From positions 558,001 through 622,000 of the forward strand of contig JAJDZV010000004.1 in the NCBI GenBank assembly GCA_022824465.1: a stretch of DNA of 64,000 bases. The letters are read 5' to 3'. The notes below the pieces were generated by a model. It was given only the letters and a program-made list of their open reading frames with translations. It was not told the DNA's origin and ran no database searches. This document shows, piece by piece, positions 8,051 through 17,626 of this stretch; position 1 is the first letter of the stretch, and the number at the start of each line of letters is the position of its first letter. This DNA is from Anaerolineae bacterium (GTDB lineage Bacteria > Chloroflexota > Anaerolineae > Aggregatilineales > Phototrophicaceae). A program made the position numbers and the translations under genes.

Positions 8051-8056
8051 TATACT
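8051..8056 (+). promoter_or_regulatory. Extended -10 element of the exonuclease gene
   Basis: TGTTATACT (TG at 8048-8049, TATACT at 8051-8056) lies about 33 bp before the ATG at 8089. No clear -35 was found, as expected for an extended -10 promoter. It is back to back with the small-RNA promoter. Confidence 0.4.
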
Positions 8057-8088
8057 CGGCAGCGACAGAAGCAAGAGCACTGTGAGCC

Positions 8089-8667
8089 ATGACGCGGCAT
8101 TATCATCCAGCGCATCGCCGGCAATCAATACAGTGGGCGCGCAACTTGCTGGCTCACTCCTTCTTTGTGCTGGACACGGAAACGACCGGTTTGAGCAACG
8201 CGGATGAGATCGTGCAAATCGGCATCGTCGACCGGGAAGGCCTTGTTGTGATGAATCAAACGATCAAGCCGACGATTCCAATCGGACGCGGCGCCACCGC
8301 CATTCACGGCATCAGCGATCGCGATGTGGCTGACGCGCCGGATTTCACGCGTGTCTACATCCAGCTTTCGGCGCTGCTGGCCGGGCAGGTCGTGGTGGCG
8401 TACAACATGGATTTCGACTGGCGAATGCTGCAACAGACCGCGGCGCGTTACCGCCTGCCGGATGTGCGCATAGGCAAGCGGGACTGCGCGATGAGGCAGT
8501 ATGCGCGCTTCAAGGGAGTACGCAAGGACAGCGGCCGCAATTACGTTTGGCACAAACTAAGCGCGGCTGCGCGTCAAGAGGGTTTGGCGATCAGCCGAGC
8601 GCATGACGCCCTGGATGATGCCAGAATGACGCTGGCGCTGATCCGCCGGATGGCTGAAGCCGGCTGA
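8089..8667 (+). CDS. DEDDh 3'-5' exonuclease (DnaQ-like)
   Basis: A 192-residue exonuclease with all DEDDh motifs: D29 and E31 in FVLDTETTGL, D110 in AYNMDFDW, and H172/D177 in AHDALDDARM, with HGISDRDVADAPDF between the first two. This is the fold of the DNA polymerase III epsilon subunit and of stand-alone oligonucleases. The short length and lack of extra domains suggest a free proofreading or repair exonuclease. It is monocistronic. Confidence 0.9.
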   Translation: MTRHYHPAHRRQSIQWARNLLAHSFFVLDTETTGLSNADEIVQIGIVDREGLVVMNQTIKPTIPIGRGATAIHGISDRDVADAPDFTRVYIQLSALLAGQVVVAYNMDFDWRMLQQTAARYRLPDVRIGKRDCAMRQYARFKGVRKDSGRNYVWHKLSAAARQEGLAISRAHDALDDARMTLALIRRMAEAG

Positions 8668-8923
8668 GCCGCGCGCTTCATTTCGTTAGCTATTGGAATT
8701 GCGCCTCCGCGTGTGAAATACGTGGCTGTACCGTTTGTGCCAGAGAGCGAATCGTACTTAAATGGAGTTGGTCCATTTGTTGCTGTGGCGCGCGGTCAGA
8801 CGCTTGGCAGCCGTCGCATGGCGGCAAGCTGACCGCATGAGATCAGGCTGATATCTTCGCAGAGCCTCTGCGCTAGCCGGTCTCACTTCCGGTGATGCCG
8901 ATGATTTGGGATAGGAACCAACC
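8668..8923. other. Intergenic region, nothing recognised
   Basis: This 256-bp gap precedes the beta-helix gene. It lacks a convincing open frame, repeat or hairpin. The ribosome site ATAGGAACC just before the GTG at 8924 is the only element I can assign. Confidence 0.3.
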
Positions 8924-10909
8924 GTGAAAACACCATGTTTCGTTTCCAGGAAAAATATCATTCTGGCGATAGCGCTCTTGCTTCTGCCGATCGGGCAGAC
9001 GCTGGCGGCCGATATACTTGTGGATGCCGACTGCAGCTTGGCCAATGCGATCCGCTCGGCTAACGGCGCCGACATGGTCGAGCCGATGATCGATTGCGAG
9101 GCCGGCGACGGCGTCGACGCGAATAGTGATCAAGCCGATGACGAGACGATACCGGGGCTGGACACTATCACGATTGATGTCAGCGGCACGGACGAAGGCC
9201 TTATCGCGCTAGACGCGACCTTGTTTGTGACGTCCAATATTGTGATAGAAGGCAAGGGATTCAGCATTAATGGCGGCGGCAACCAGATCTTCAACGTGAA
9301 CACGGGATCGTTGACGATAAACGATCTAAATATGAGCAACGGCTTCGGCATCGAGAATGGCGGCGCAATTGCGGTAGCCGGCGGCACGCTTGCGCTAAAC
9401 AACAGCGTCGTCAGCCAGAGCGGCGCGCGCGGTTATGGCGGCGGCATTTACGCGAACGCCAGCGACGTTACTTTGACCGACAGCGTAGTCAGCGGCAATG
9501 CCACTGGCGCCTCGGCGGAAGACTACCCGCCGGTAGAAGTCGAAGATGAAGCGGACCAGGAGGGCGAGAGCCGGACCATTGGCACGGAAGCCGATGCGCA
9601 GGCGGAAGGGATCGAAACGGAAGCGCAAGCCGAGCAAGAGCCGACTGAAACGCTTGAGGAGGAAGTCGCTCTGCCGGAGGTCGATGGCGTGAATGGCGGC
9701 GGCATTTACTTCGCGGGCGATTCCAGCAATCTGGTCATTGAGCGCAGCGGGGTAGACAGCAATTCGTCGCCAGCCGATGGCGGCGGCGTCTACATCGACG
9801 GCGGCAGCGCCAGCATAAGCAACTCGACCTTCAGCGACAACAGCGCCGGCGGATTCGGCGGCGGCATTTACAACGCGGGGTCAAGCATCATCACGCACGC
9901 AACGGTGGTCGGCAATACGGCTGTCGAGGGCGGCGGGATCTATGATTTGACGGTGCTGCAATTGTACAATAGCATCCTGAGCTTCAATGTCGGCGGGGAT
10001 TGCGCCGGAACACTGAATGCCAATCTCGGCAATCTGATTGAGGATGACAGCTGCAATCACGATGGCTTAACGGCGGATCCCTTGCTGCTGCAGCTGGGCG
10101 GTTCGCCGGTGTATTACATGCCGCAAGAGGGCAGCCCAGTGATAGACTCGGCCTTTGCCGAGAATTGCTCGCCGCTTGATCAACGCGGGATTGAGCGCTT
10201 GCCGGAGGCATGCGACATAGGCGCGGCTGAATACCAGTCGGGCGTCTTCAGCTTCCAGATACAGAGCGCGCTTGCGGCGCTGACGCCGGGCGGAGATGGT
10301 GGAAGCTCAGCCGACGACGATGAAGAGGAGGCGGCGCCGACGCCGGTTGAGTCATCCTGCGACGAGCTTCCTGGTCACATTACCGTAGCTGGCGCGTCGT
10401 CAAGCGTATACTGCAAGATGCTAGACTGGAGCGGCGTCGGCAATCAGACGCTGGTGAACCATGGCGCCCTTTACGCCATAGACATCTACGGCTGGGTTCC
10501 GACGCCGTTGACTGTGTGCTTCCAACACGACTCGGGCGCGATCGTCTTGCTGGACGCCGCGTATTCTCCGCGAATTATTGTGCCGCTGCAGACCTGGCCA
10601 CAAGGCAGTTTCCAATGCGCGTCAGTCGATCGCGCGGGGTCGGCGGTCTATATGCCGCTGGCCTTCTTGACATCGGGCGCGATTGCGGAGCCCATTTGGA
10701 GTCTCAGCGAAGAATGCACTGTGACGACGACTGACATTCTGAACCTGCGGCAGGGTCCGACCAGCAGCAGTCCAATCCTTGCGAATGTGCTGAACGATGT
10801 CGAATTGGCGGCCGACCAGCGGGCGACGCACTTCTATCGCGTCAATTACTTCGGCATCATCGGTTGGCTGAGCAGTGATTACCTGACGTTGAAGGGCAGC
10901 TGCTACTAG
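8924..10909 (+). CDS. Secreted beta-helix protein with novel module and SH3 domain
   Basis: A 661-residue protein read from GTG at 8924 with an AGGA ribosome site. Residues 1-29 are a Sec signal peptide. Residues about 30-430 form a right-handed beta-helix of the polymorphic-outer-membrane/choice-of-anchor type (repeats such as NGGGIYFAGDSS, DGGGVYIDGGSA, GFGGGIYNAG). They are interrupted at about 200-255 by an acidic Glu/Ala-rich loop. An acidic linker leads to a module at about 478-577 that matches the core of the four secreted proteins at 36-40 kb (AIDIYGW, VCF, LLDAAYSPR, VDRAG). A C-terminal bacterial SH3 domain follows (about 592-661; LNLRQGP). It is exported and may bind cell wall or surfaces; the function is unknown. 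Confidence 0.85.
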   Translation: MKTPCFVSRKNIILAIALLLLPIGQTLAADILVDADCSLANAIRSANGADMVEPMIDCEAGDGVDANSDQADDETIPGLDTITIDVSGTDEGLIALDATLFVTSNIVIEGKGFSINGGGNQIFNVNTGSLTINDLNMSNGFGIENGGAIAVAGGTLALNNSVVSQSGARGYGGGIYANASDVTLTDSVVSGNATGASAEDYPPVEVEDEADQEGESRTIGTEADAQAEGIETEAQAEQEPTETLEEEVALPEVDGVNGGGIYFAGDSSNLVIERSGVDSNSSPADGGGVYIDGGSASISNSTFSDNSAGGFGGGIYNAGSSIITHATVVGNTAVEGGGIYDLTVLQLYNSILSFNVGGDCAGTLNANLGNLIEDDSCNHDGLTADPLLLQLGGSPVYYMPQEGSPVIDSAFAENCSPLDQRGIERLPEACDIGAAEYQSGVFSFQIQSALAALTPGGDGGSSADDDEEEAAPTPVESSCDELPGHITVAGASSSVYCKMLDWSGVGNQTLVNHGALYAIDIYGWVPTPLTVCFQHDSGAIVLLDAAYSPRIIVPLQTWPQGSFQCASVDRAGSAVYMPLAFLTSGAIAEPIWSLSEECTVTTTDILNLRQGPTSSSPILANVLNDVELAADQRATHFYRVNYFGIIGWLSSDYLTLKGSCY

Positions 10910-10939
10910 CGGCTGTCATCGCAGGCTGGTTGACAGAGC

Positions 10940-10976
10940 GCCCCTCCCGGCTCAATCACCGGAGGGGCGGTGCTTT
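10940..10976 (+). terminator. Rho-independent terminator after the beta-helix gene
   Basis: GCCCCTCC (10940-10947) pairs with GGAGGGGC (10961-10968), extended by GG/CC around a short loop, followed by GGTGCTTTT. It lies 30 bp after the stop codon. Confidence 0.75.
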
Positions 10977-11056
10977 TGCGGACGGGGTTGACTCTTCGCC
11001 GCCTGCAAGATCAGTTTGCAGTGTCTCTCGGCAATGACAAGCGGAAGGAGCTGTCG

Positions 11057-11815
11057 ATGCATTTTGACGGCAAAGCGATCTTGGTCACCGGCGCCTCACG
11101 CGGCATCGGCCGTGAGATCGCCAAAGCCTTTGCGGCACGAGGCGCGCGTGTCGCCCTGCATTATCGGTGTGAGCTGGAGGCGGCAGAAACGACAAGAAAC
11201 ATGCTCACTGGCGAGGGACATATCATAGCGCAAGCCGATCTGGCCGACCCGGCGGCGGTCAAGCGTATGGTGGACGAGGTTGTGGAGCGCATGGGGCGGA
11301 TCGACGTTCTGGTGAACAACGCGGGCATATACGAAGAGCTGCCCCTGCCAGAAGCGACCTACGACGAATGGGCGGCGTATTTTCCGCGGGTCCTGGGCGT
11401 GAATCTTTATGGCGCGGCCAATGCCACATATTGCGCGGCGAAATATATGATGAATCAGGGAGGCGGGCGCATCGTCAATATATCGTCTCGGGGCGCATTC
11501 CGCGGCGAGCCGGACGCGCCGGCTTATGGCGCCAGCAAGGCTGGGCTGAACAGTCTGGGGCAGTCATTGGCGAAACTGCTGGCGCCGCACAAAATCTTCA
11601 TCGGCACGGTGGCGCCGGGCTTCGTAGAAACGGACATGGCTGCTGAGCGGCTCGCACAGCCGGATGGCGCAGACATCCTTCGTCAATCGCCGCTGGGCCG
11701 TGTGGCCAAGCCCGAAGAAGTAGCGCATGTCGCTGTTTTCCTGGCATCCGAGGGCGCCGAATTTACGACTGGCGCAATCGTCGATGTCAATGGCGCCTCC
11801 TATCTGCGTAGCTGA
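11057..11815 (+). CDS. Short-chain dehydrogenase/reductase (FabG-like)
   Basis: A 252-residue classical SDR. The start at 11057 is fixed by AAGGAG 6 nt upstream; an upstream in-frame start would begin inside the preceding terminator. The NAD(P) motif TGASRGIG is at residues 12-19, NNAG follows, and the catalytic Ser, Tyr and Lys lie in ISSRGAF and YGASKAG. The C-terminal segment with PGFVETDM completes the family pattern. The oxidised substrate cannot be deduced; most relatives are 3-oxoacyl-ACP or sugar/polyol reductases. An acetyltransferase gene follows after 18 bp, suggesting a two-gene operon. Confidence 0.9.
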   Translation: MHFDGKAILVTGASRGIGREIAKAFAARGARVALHYRCELEAAETTRNMLTGEGHIIAQADLADPAAVKRMVDEVVERMGRIDVLVNNAGIYEELPLPEATYDEWAAYFPRVLGVNLYGAANATYCAAKYMMNQGGGRIVNISSRGAFRGEPDAPAYGASKAGLNSLGQSLAKLLAPHKIFIGTVAPGFVETDMAAERLAQPDGADILRQSPLGRVAKPEEVAHVAVFLASEGAEFTTGAIVDVNGASYLRS

Positions 11816-11833
11816 GCGGCGGGGTCGGGAGGC

Positions 11834-12397
11834 ATGAACCAGGGGCTGGAGCTAACTAGCGCGCGATTGCGCATCCGCCAGTTCGCCATGCGGGACCTGG
11901 ATGATTGCCTGCGTTTTCGGCAGGAGGTCTTTGGTTTGGACGCGGCCCGAGCTTCGGTACAAGCCTGGCTGCGCTGGACCGTTGACAGTTATCGCGAGTT
12001 GGCGCAGCTGGGGCAACCGCCCTATGCCGATTACGCCGTTGAGCTGCTCAGCGGCGGGGAATTCGTTGGCGCGGTGGGGATTGTGCCGACATTGGCGCCT
12101 TGGGCCGTCTTGGCCGGCGACGCATCCGACAGTCGACTAAGACCCGAAGTCGGGCTGTTTTGGGGCATCATGCCAGCGCATCGGCGGCGCGGTTACGCCA
12201 GCGAAGCCGCTGAAGCGCTGCTGGAGTATCTGTTCGGCAGGTTGAATCTCCGGCAGGTGGTGGCGACCACCGAGCATGACAATATCGCGTCTCAGAATAC
12301 GATGAAGCGACTGGGCATGAGGCTGCATGTCAATCCAATGCCGGAGCCGGCCTGGCTGCAGGTGATTGGCAAGCTGGAAAATCCTCGAAGCGGATAA
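11834..12397 (+). CDS. GNAT family N-acetyltransferase
   Basis: A 187-residue RimJ/RimL-type acetyltransferase. The CoA-binding segment reads GIMPAHRRRGYASEAAEALL, followed by LRQVVATTEHDNIASQNTMKRLGM. A GGGAGG ribosome site precedes the ATG. It is probably cotranscribed with the SDR gene. The acceptor substrate is unknown. Confidence 0.85.
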   Translation: MNQGLELTSARLRIRQFAMRDLDDCLRFRQEVFGLDAARASVQAWLRWTVDSYRELAQLGQPPYADYAVELLSGGEFVGAVGIVPTLAPWAVLAGDASDSRLRPEVGLFWGIMPAHRRRGYASEAAEALLEYLFGRLNLRQVVATTEHDNIASQNTMKRLGMRLHVNPMPEPAWLQVIGKLENPRSG

Positions 12398-12482
12398 GTC
12401 CGGCGCGCAGGTTGAGCGCTGCTGTTTGGCAATGGTCTAGCGCAATATTGCTCAAAAGATTGAATGCGGGATTCGAGGTCGG

Positions 12483-12488
12483 TATAAT
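12483..12488 (+). promoter_or_regulatory. -10 element (TATAAT) of the 5'-nucleotidase gene
   Basis: A perfect TATAAT at 12483-12488 lies 61 bp before the chosen start at 12550. This leader length supports the downstream start and argues against a start at 12412, which would lie upstream of the promoter. Confidence 0.45.
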
Positions 12489-12549
12489 TGCGGGACGGAT
12501 TCTCCGTTTACTAGGAGTGGACTTCAAGTTGCAGGATAAGGAGAAAGTC

Positions 12550-14139
12550 ATGAGTCACAAGCTACTAGTTCTATTGGCGGCGATTGTCTTGCTCGCCGGC
12601 GTTGCGAGCGCGCAGGACAGTTTTGAGATGACGATCATGCACACCAATGACGTGCACGGTCATCATGAGCCGCAGCGAAACGGCGACGGCGGCGCGGCGC
12701 GGCAGGCGACTGTCGTGCAACAGATTCGCGCCGAGGTGGACAATCACCTCTTGCTGGATGCTGGCGACCGCTTCACGGGCACGCTTTTCCATGTGCAACA
12801 TCGCGGGCAGGACAGCGTGGAGATCATGAATGCCCTCGATTACGATGCGGTAGCATTGGGCAACCACGAATTCAACGAGGGAAGCGACGGACTTGCGAAT
12901 TTTATAACTGGCCTCAACTTCCCTTCACTGAGCGCCAACATTGATTTCAGCGAAGATCCGTATCTGGCAGGATTGGTCGAGCCGTCGGTCATCCTCGAGG
13001 TCGGTGGCGAATCCATCGGCATCATCGGATTGACCACGCCGGAAACGGTGGTGCTCAACCGGCCAAGCGATGATCTTGTATTCAGTGATGACCTGGTCGG
13101 CATAACGCAGGCACAAGTTGACACGCTAAGTGCCGAGGGCATCAACAAGATCATTCTGCTGACGCATCTTGGCTATGCGCCTGATGTAGAATTGGCGCAA
13201 GCGGTAAGCGGCGTCGATATTGTCGTCGGCGGGCACACCAATACTTTCCTCAGCAATACCTACAGCGGCGCGCTGGGCGGATACCCGACTGTGTTGGAGA
13301 GCGCCAGCGGCGAGCCGATCCTGGTCGTGCAAGCCAATACTCGTACGCTATATCTGGGGCGTCTAGATGTCGAGTTTGACGCCGATGGCTTGCTGACGGA
13401 CTGGGATGGCGATGCGATATTGCTGAGCCGCTACATCAGCCCGGAACCGGCGATCAGCGATTTGATCGCCGGCTTGGCGGAGCCAATCGCGGAATTGCGC
13501 GCGCAGCCAGTCGGGGAGAGCGCGGTCGACTTGACCGGCACCAGCCCGCGTCTCTGCAGGATCGAGGAGTGTCTGTTGGGCAATCTAATTTCGGATGCGA
13601 TGCTGGAAGAGACCGGCGTCGATATCGTGATTCAAAATGGCGGCGGCATCCGCGCTGATATCGCGGCGGGCCAAGTATCGCTGGGCGATGTCTTGAATGT
13701 ATTGCCCTTCGGCAACTTGATCAGCACCTTCGACCTGAGCGGCGCTGATGTGATTGTTGCCTTGGAAAATGGGGTCAGCCGCGTGGAGGTCGACGAAAAC
13801 AACAATCCGGTGGTCGACGGCGCGGCGGGACGCTTCCCGCAAGTCGCCGGCATGCGCTATGTCTTTGATGCGACGCGGGAGGCGGGCAGCCGCATCGTCA
13901 GCGTTGAGGTGATGCAAGACGGCGAGTTCGTCCCGATCGAACCGGATGCGATGTATTCGGTCGCGTCAAATGATTACATGCGCGGCGGCGGCGACGCCTA
14001 TTCGGTGTTGGAGACCAACGCGGTCAACGCATACGACGCCGGTCGTCCGCTGGACCAGGTGGTTGCGGATTACATCGCCGCCAACAGTCCGATACATGTC
14101 GAGCTGGATGGGCGCATCGCGCATCAAGCGGCCGAGTAG
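12550..14139 (+). CDS. Secreted 5'-nucleotidase/UshA-like metallophosphatase
   Basis: A 529-residue protein starting at ATG 12550 (GGAGAAAG upstream) with a signal peptide cleaved after ASAQ near residue 22. The N-terminal calcineurin-like domain shows the dimetal motifs HTNDVHGH, DAGDRFTGT, GNHEFNEG and GGHTNT. The C-terminal 5'-nucleotidase domain (about 330-520) shows IQNGGGIRADIAAG and NDYMRGGGDAY. Family members hydrolyse extracellular nucleotides to nucleosides and phosphate. The metal ligands appear complete, so the enzyme should be active outside the cell. It stands alone with a terminator downstream. Confidence 0.93.
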   Translation: MSHKLLVLLAAIVLLAGVASAQDSFEMTIMHTNDVHGHHEPQRNGDGGAARQATVVQQIRAEVDNHLLLDAGDRFTGTLFHVQHRGQDSVEIMNALDYDAVALGNHEFNEGSDGLANFITGLNFPSLSANIDFSEDPYLAGLVEPSVILEVGGESIGIIGLTTPETVVLNRPSDDLVFSDDLVGITQAQVDTLSAEGINKIILLTHLGYAPDVELAQAVSGVDIVVGGHTNTFLSNTYSGALGGYPTVLESASGEPILVVQANTRTLYLGRLDVEFDADGLLTDWDGDAILLSRYISPEPAISDLIAGLAEPIAELRAQPVGESAVDLTGTSPRLCRIEECLLGNLISDAMLEETGVDIVIQNGGGIRADIAAGQVSLGDVLNVLPFGNLISTFDLSGADVIVALENGVSRVEVDENNNPVVDGAAGRFPQVAGMRYVFDATREAGSRIVSVEVMQDGEFVPIEPDAMYSVASNDYMRGGGDAYSVLETNAVNAYDAGRPLDQVVADYIAANSPIHVELDGRIAHQAAE

Positions 14140-14216
14140 TTCTGACAGTTGAGCATTGCCCCTCTCTCGGCAAGCGGGAGGGGTCCAGCATTCGAAAAAG
14201 AAACACAGGTCAAATG

Positions 14217-14253
14217 GCAGACCGTTGGCAGAGGCCGGCGGTCTGCTTTGTTT
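14217..14253 (+). terminator. Rho-independent terminator after the 5'-nucleotidase
   Basis: GCAGACCG (14217-14224) and CGGTCTGC (14239-14246) form an 8-bp stem followed by TTTGTTT. A weaker CCCCTC/GAGGGG hairpin at about 14160-14183 precedes it. Confidence 0.7.
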
Positions 14254-14300
14254 GGCCGCTGTAGCTATTGGCCTGCGGCGACATGCTGAGCGCGTATCTA

Positions 14301-14309
14301 TGCTATATT
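14301..14309 (+). promoter_or_regulatory. Extended -10 immediately upstream of the TIR-WD40 gene
   Basis: TGCTATATT (14301-14309) lies only 10 bp before the ATG at 14320, and no Shine-Dalgarno is present. If this promoter is used the mRNA would be leaderless or nearly so. Confidence 0.4.
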
Positions 14310-14319
14310 CATTAGTATC

Positions 14320-17300
14320 ATGTCCAACTTGGATGCCGCTCCCTTAAAAGTGTTTGAAGAACAACAGACTTACGATCTCTTCTTCGTTTACCATCCAGCC
14401 GATGTCTCGATCGTCAGGCGTATCGCCGCGCAACTGAGCGCCATGGGCAGCGCCTGCCGATTTGAAGAGGACGACTTTAGCAAGGCAGCCGTAGACATCG
14501 CGGCGCTGAAAGACTGCGTCTTGCGCTCGCACGCGGTCGGCGTCGTGCTCTCGCCGGACTCAGCCGCCAGTCAACTATGCAATGAGTTGATCCAGCACGC
14601 GGTGAACAACAGCAAGCGTTTGGTGAGCTTGATTCTCGATGACGAGATTGAGGTGGAGGTGCATCCGGCCATCGCGGACAACCCTTATGTGTACTTTCGC
14701 GAGCGCGACAATCTGGCGGAGCAGGTCGACGAACTGCGGCAATATTTGCGCTTTGATCACGAGACCAGGCTGCATACGAGCTTGCTGGTCGCGGCGGACA
14801 TTTGGCAGCGGCGGGGACGGCGTCCCAGCCAGTTGCTGCCGCAGGAGCGTGTGGCTGAGGCGCGGCAGTGGCTGGCAGATAGCAGCCTGCGCACCCTGAA
14901 GCCATCGCCTCTGCTGGTCGAATACATCCACAGCAGTCGGCGTCAGCGGCCGCCAAGCGCGAGCGCCTTGCCGCGTGCCAAGATAGGTCTGGCTCTCTTG
15001 GTTATGGTCGCGCTCGGGTTTGGGTTTCTGCTGTTGCGGGCGGCCTTGGCGGCAAATCAGGCGGGGCGAGCGGCGGCGGCGCAAACGAGTACCGCGCATG
15101 CGCGATTGGCGATAACGGAAGCGGCAGCCACCGCCGCCAGTGACAGCGCCTTGAGCCTTGTGGATTCGCTCGCGGCGACCAGCGCCCAGCTAGGCGAAAC
15201 TGTGAAACTGACCGAGATGGCGGTGGAAGAAGCGGCGACCCAAGCGGTGATCGCGACCGAAACGGCGCAGGCGCTTGCCACCATTGCGCGCGCCACCGAG
15301 GTTTACGAGCAGGCGCGCGATGCTGATGCGGCGCGTCTGGTGGACGCGGCTCAAGCGGCGCTGGACGCCGGCGATCGTGAACTGGCGCTGGCTTTGGCTT
15401 GGGTGGCGAAAGACGCCCTGGACGAGCCCAAGCCGGCTTACCGCGTGCTGCGGCGGGCGGCTTCCACGGCAAGAAGTTTGACCTTGGACACGGAATCTAT
15501 GCCCGGTTTTCGGCCTGACGCCGAGCAATTTGCGCTGATCGCCGATGGCGGCGCAACGGCAAAAATCTACGACAGCGCTAGTTGGAGCCTAGCGGCAACG
15601 ATAGACGACCACAATGCGCCTATTACGCAAGTAGCTTACAGTCCTGATGGCGGCAGTCTGGTCACCGCTTCCAGCGATGGCGAAATTGTCGTTCGCGCGA
15701 GTGATGGGGGCGATGCAAAACTTCGCCTGTCCGGGCACGCAGGGGCGGTCACGGCGATCGCCTTTCATCCGACTGGTTCCAGACTTTACAGCGCTGGCAG
15801 CGATCCCTTGTTGGCCGCCTGGGATATCGAGAGCGGTCAAAGGCTCGTGACAATCTCACTGGCGCCGGACGTGGAAATGACCATCGACAAGCTGCTGGCG
15901 ACGGCGGACGGCGAGAGAATCATCGGCTGGGGCGCCGCCAGCGGCGAGGCTATCATGCGCACATGGTCGGCTGACTCGCTTGAGATCTCGAGCCCGGCTG
16001 ACGACGACACCGTCTATCGCGGCGCTGATGCGGCTGGTCAATATGCCTATAGCGGCGGCAGCAGCTTGCCTGCCTACCGCGGCGATCCGAATACCGGCGC
16101 GCTCATCTTTTGGGATTTGCTGAGCGGCGACGAGATCGCGCGGCTGGATGATGGCTTCAATTGGTCTTTGGGCGACCTGTCTGCGCCGAGCGATGAACTG
16201 CAGTTCATCAGCTTTCACGACGGTCTAGCGCTGGCAGGCGTGGCGAGCAATGATGGCGGGCGGCGAGCGGTTGTGGTCGATCTCGCAGCGGGAGGCAGCA
16301 TCCGACTGCTCGATACAGATTTGACAGCCAATCTGCGGTCGGCGGCTTTTGTGGATCGACAGTCGCTGCTATCAGTGACGCTAGACGGGCGTCTAGTCCT
16401 GTGGTCGGCCGCTGACGGTGAAGTAGTCCAAGAATTCGGCAACGCTGGACGCGAAATCTCGGAGTTCAGCGTCAATGCGGCGGCGAACACCATCATCGGG
16501 CGGACCGCGGGCGCGCTGGCGACGCTTTGGCGCCTGGACGCGAGCTGGGGCGAGACTTCTAGGCCGCTATCCGGCGCGCTTGCGGGCAGCGGCATAAGCC
16601 CGGGTGGAGGCACGCTGCTATTGAGAGACGAAGCCGGGTTTCGGCTGGCGGCGATTGACACGCAGGAGATCAGGCTGGAAACTGAGGCTGAGCTTGTTGG
16701 TCACCGCGACGCCTTCATCGCCGCTTACGATGGCGCGCGCGTGACGCTCTACGATTTTGACAGCGGCGAGGCTTTGCGCAGCTGGACAGCGCCGTGGGAT
16801 AGTCTGTCAGCGCTGCATCTCTCGGCTGATGGCGAGGGCATTCTGGCGGTGGATGTTGACGAAGCCCTCTGGCTGCTCAGTCGCGGGCGCGATGAGCCGC
16901 TTAGCCTGGATGCCATCAGCGCGGGCGCGCCCAAGAAAGTCGCTTACTCTTCGGACGGACGCCGTATGTTGAGTCTGCATGAGGGGCGCGCTGTATTGTG
17001 GGACCTTGCGGCCGGGCATGCGCTTGGCTTGTATGCGCTTGACGCTGGGTCGGTAGTCGCCGTCGACGCCGCATTTGACGCGGATGACGACCGGCTGGTA
17101 TTCTTCACCGTGCTCGACAAGGGGCTAGCCAGCTTAACGACGATCGCGACGCCCGAAACTGTGCTGCTCCGCCATACGGTTATCGGCGTGGATGCGGGCA
17201 TTCTCGCGCGCGGCGGGGAGGCGCTCCTGCTAAAGCTGCGAGACGGGGGCATCAGAATCATCGACGCCGCCGGCGCCGAAACGATCACCACCTTGCCCCG

Positions 17301-17619
17301 AGCCACGGCGCCTCCAAGCGATTGGGAGTATCTGCTAGAGCGCGGCCTGTTGATTGTCGCATCGGGCAGCGAGCTCATAGTCTGGGACGTCAGCGACGAA
17401 GACGTTGATCACGTATTCAGGCACAGCCAGCCGATCATGAATTTCAGCGCGAGCGAAGATGGCGCCGGAATCGTGATTCGCGATGCCAGGGGCGAACACC
17501 ACTACTGGCGGGTAGAGAGCCCAGCTGAGTTGCTGCGGCGAATCGAAGCGGAGAATCCGCCGCGGGCCTTGACCTGCGTTGAACGCATCCGCTATCTTGT
17601 CCTGCCGCTCTGCGAGTGA
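14320..17619 (+). CDS. TIR - transmembrane - coiled-coil - WD40 protein
   Basis: A 1099-residue protein. Residues about 17-150 form a TIR domain (YDLFFVYHPADVSIVRRI; ACRFEEDDF; VVLSPDSAASQLCNEL) with the glutamate expected for TIR NADases at E89. One membrane helix follows at about 222-243. Then comes an Ala/Thr/Glu-rich helical stretch (about 245-375), probably coiled coil, with a degenerate helical repeat resembling the pre-WD40 segment of STAND proteins. WD40-like repeats run from about 395 to 1080, many degenerate, the clearest being ITQVAYSPDGGSLVTASSDG. No NB-ARC ATPase domain is present. By inference a membrane-anchored sensor in which the WD40 propeller receives the signal and TIR is the output. 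Confidence 0.82.
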   Translation: MSNLDAAPLKVFEEQQTYDLFFVYHPADVSIVRRIAAQLSAMGSACRFEEDDFSKAAVDIAALKDCVLRSHAVGVVLSPDSAASQLCNELIQHAVNNSKRLVSLILDDEIEVEVHPAIADNPYVYFRERDNLAEQVDELRQYLRFDHETRLHTSLLVAADIWQRRGRRPSQLLPQERVAEARQWLADSSLRTLKPSPLLVEYIHSSRRQRPPSASALPRAKIGLALLVMVALGFGFLLLRAALAANQAGRAAAAQTSTAHARLAITEAAATAASDSALSLVDSLAATSAQLGETVKLTEMAVEEAATQAVIATETAQALATIARATEVYEQARDADAARLVDAAQAALDAGDRELALALAWVAKDALDEPKPAYRVLRRAASTARSLTLDTESMPGFRPDAEQFALIADGGATAKIYDSASWSLAATIDDHNAPITQVAYSPDGGSLVTASSDGEIVVRASDGGDAKLRLSGHAGAVTAIAFHPTGSRLYSAGSDPLLAAWDIESGQRLVTISLAPDVEMTIDKLLATADGERIIGWGAASGEAIMRTWSADSLEISSPADDDTVYRGADAAGQYAYSGGSSLPAYRGDPNTGALIFWDLLSGDEIARLDDGFNWSLGDLSAPSDELQFISFHDGLALAGVASNDGGRRAVVVDLAAGGSIRLLDTDLTANLRSAAFVDRQSLLSVTLDGRLVLWSAADGEVVQEFGNAGREISEFSVNAAANTIIGRTAGALATLWRLDASWGETSRPLSGALAGSGISPGGGTLLLRDEAGFRLAAIDTQEIRLETEAELVGHRDAFIAAYDGARVTLYDFDSGEALRSWTAPWDSLSALHLSADGEGILAVDVDEALWLLSRGRDEPLSLDAISAGAPKKVAYSSDGRRMLSLHEGRAVLWDLAAGHALGLYALDAGSVVAVDAAFDADDDRLVFFTVLDKGLASLTTIATPETVLLRHTVIGVDAGILARGGEALLLKLRDGGIRIIDAAGAETITTLPRATAPPSDWEYLLERGLLIVASGSELIVWDVSDEDVDHVFRHSQPIMNFSASEDGAGIVIRDARGEHHYWRVESPAELLRRIEAENPPRALTCVERIRYLVLPLCE

Positions 17620-17626
17620 ATCAAAC

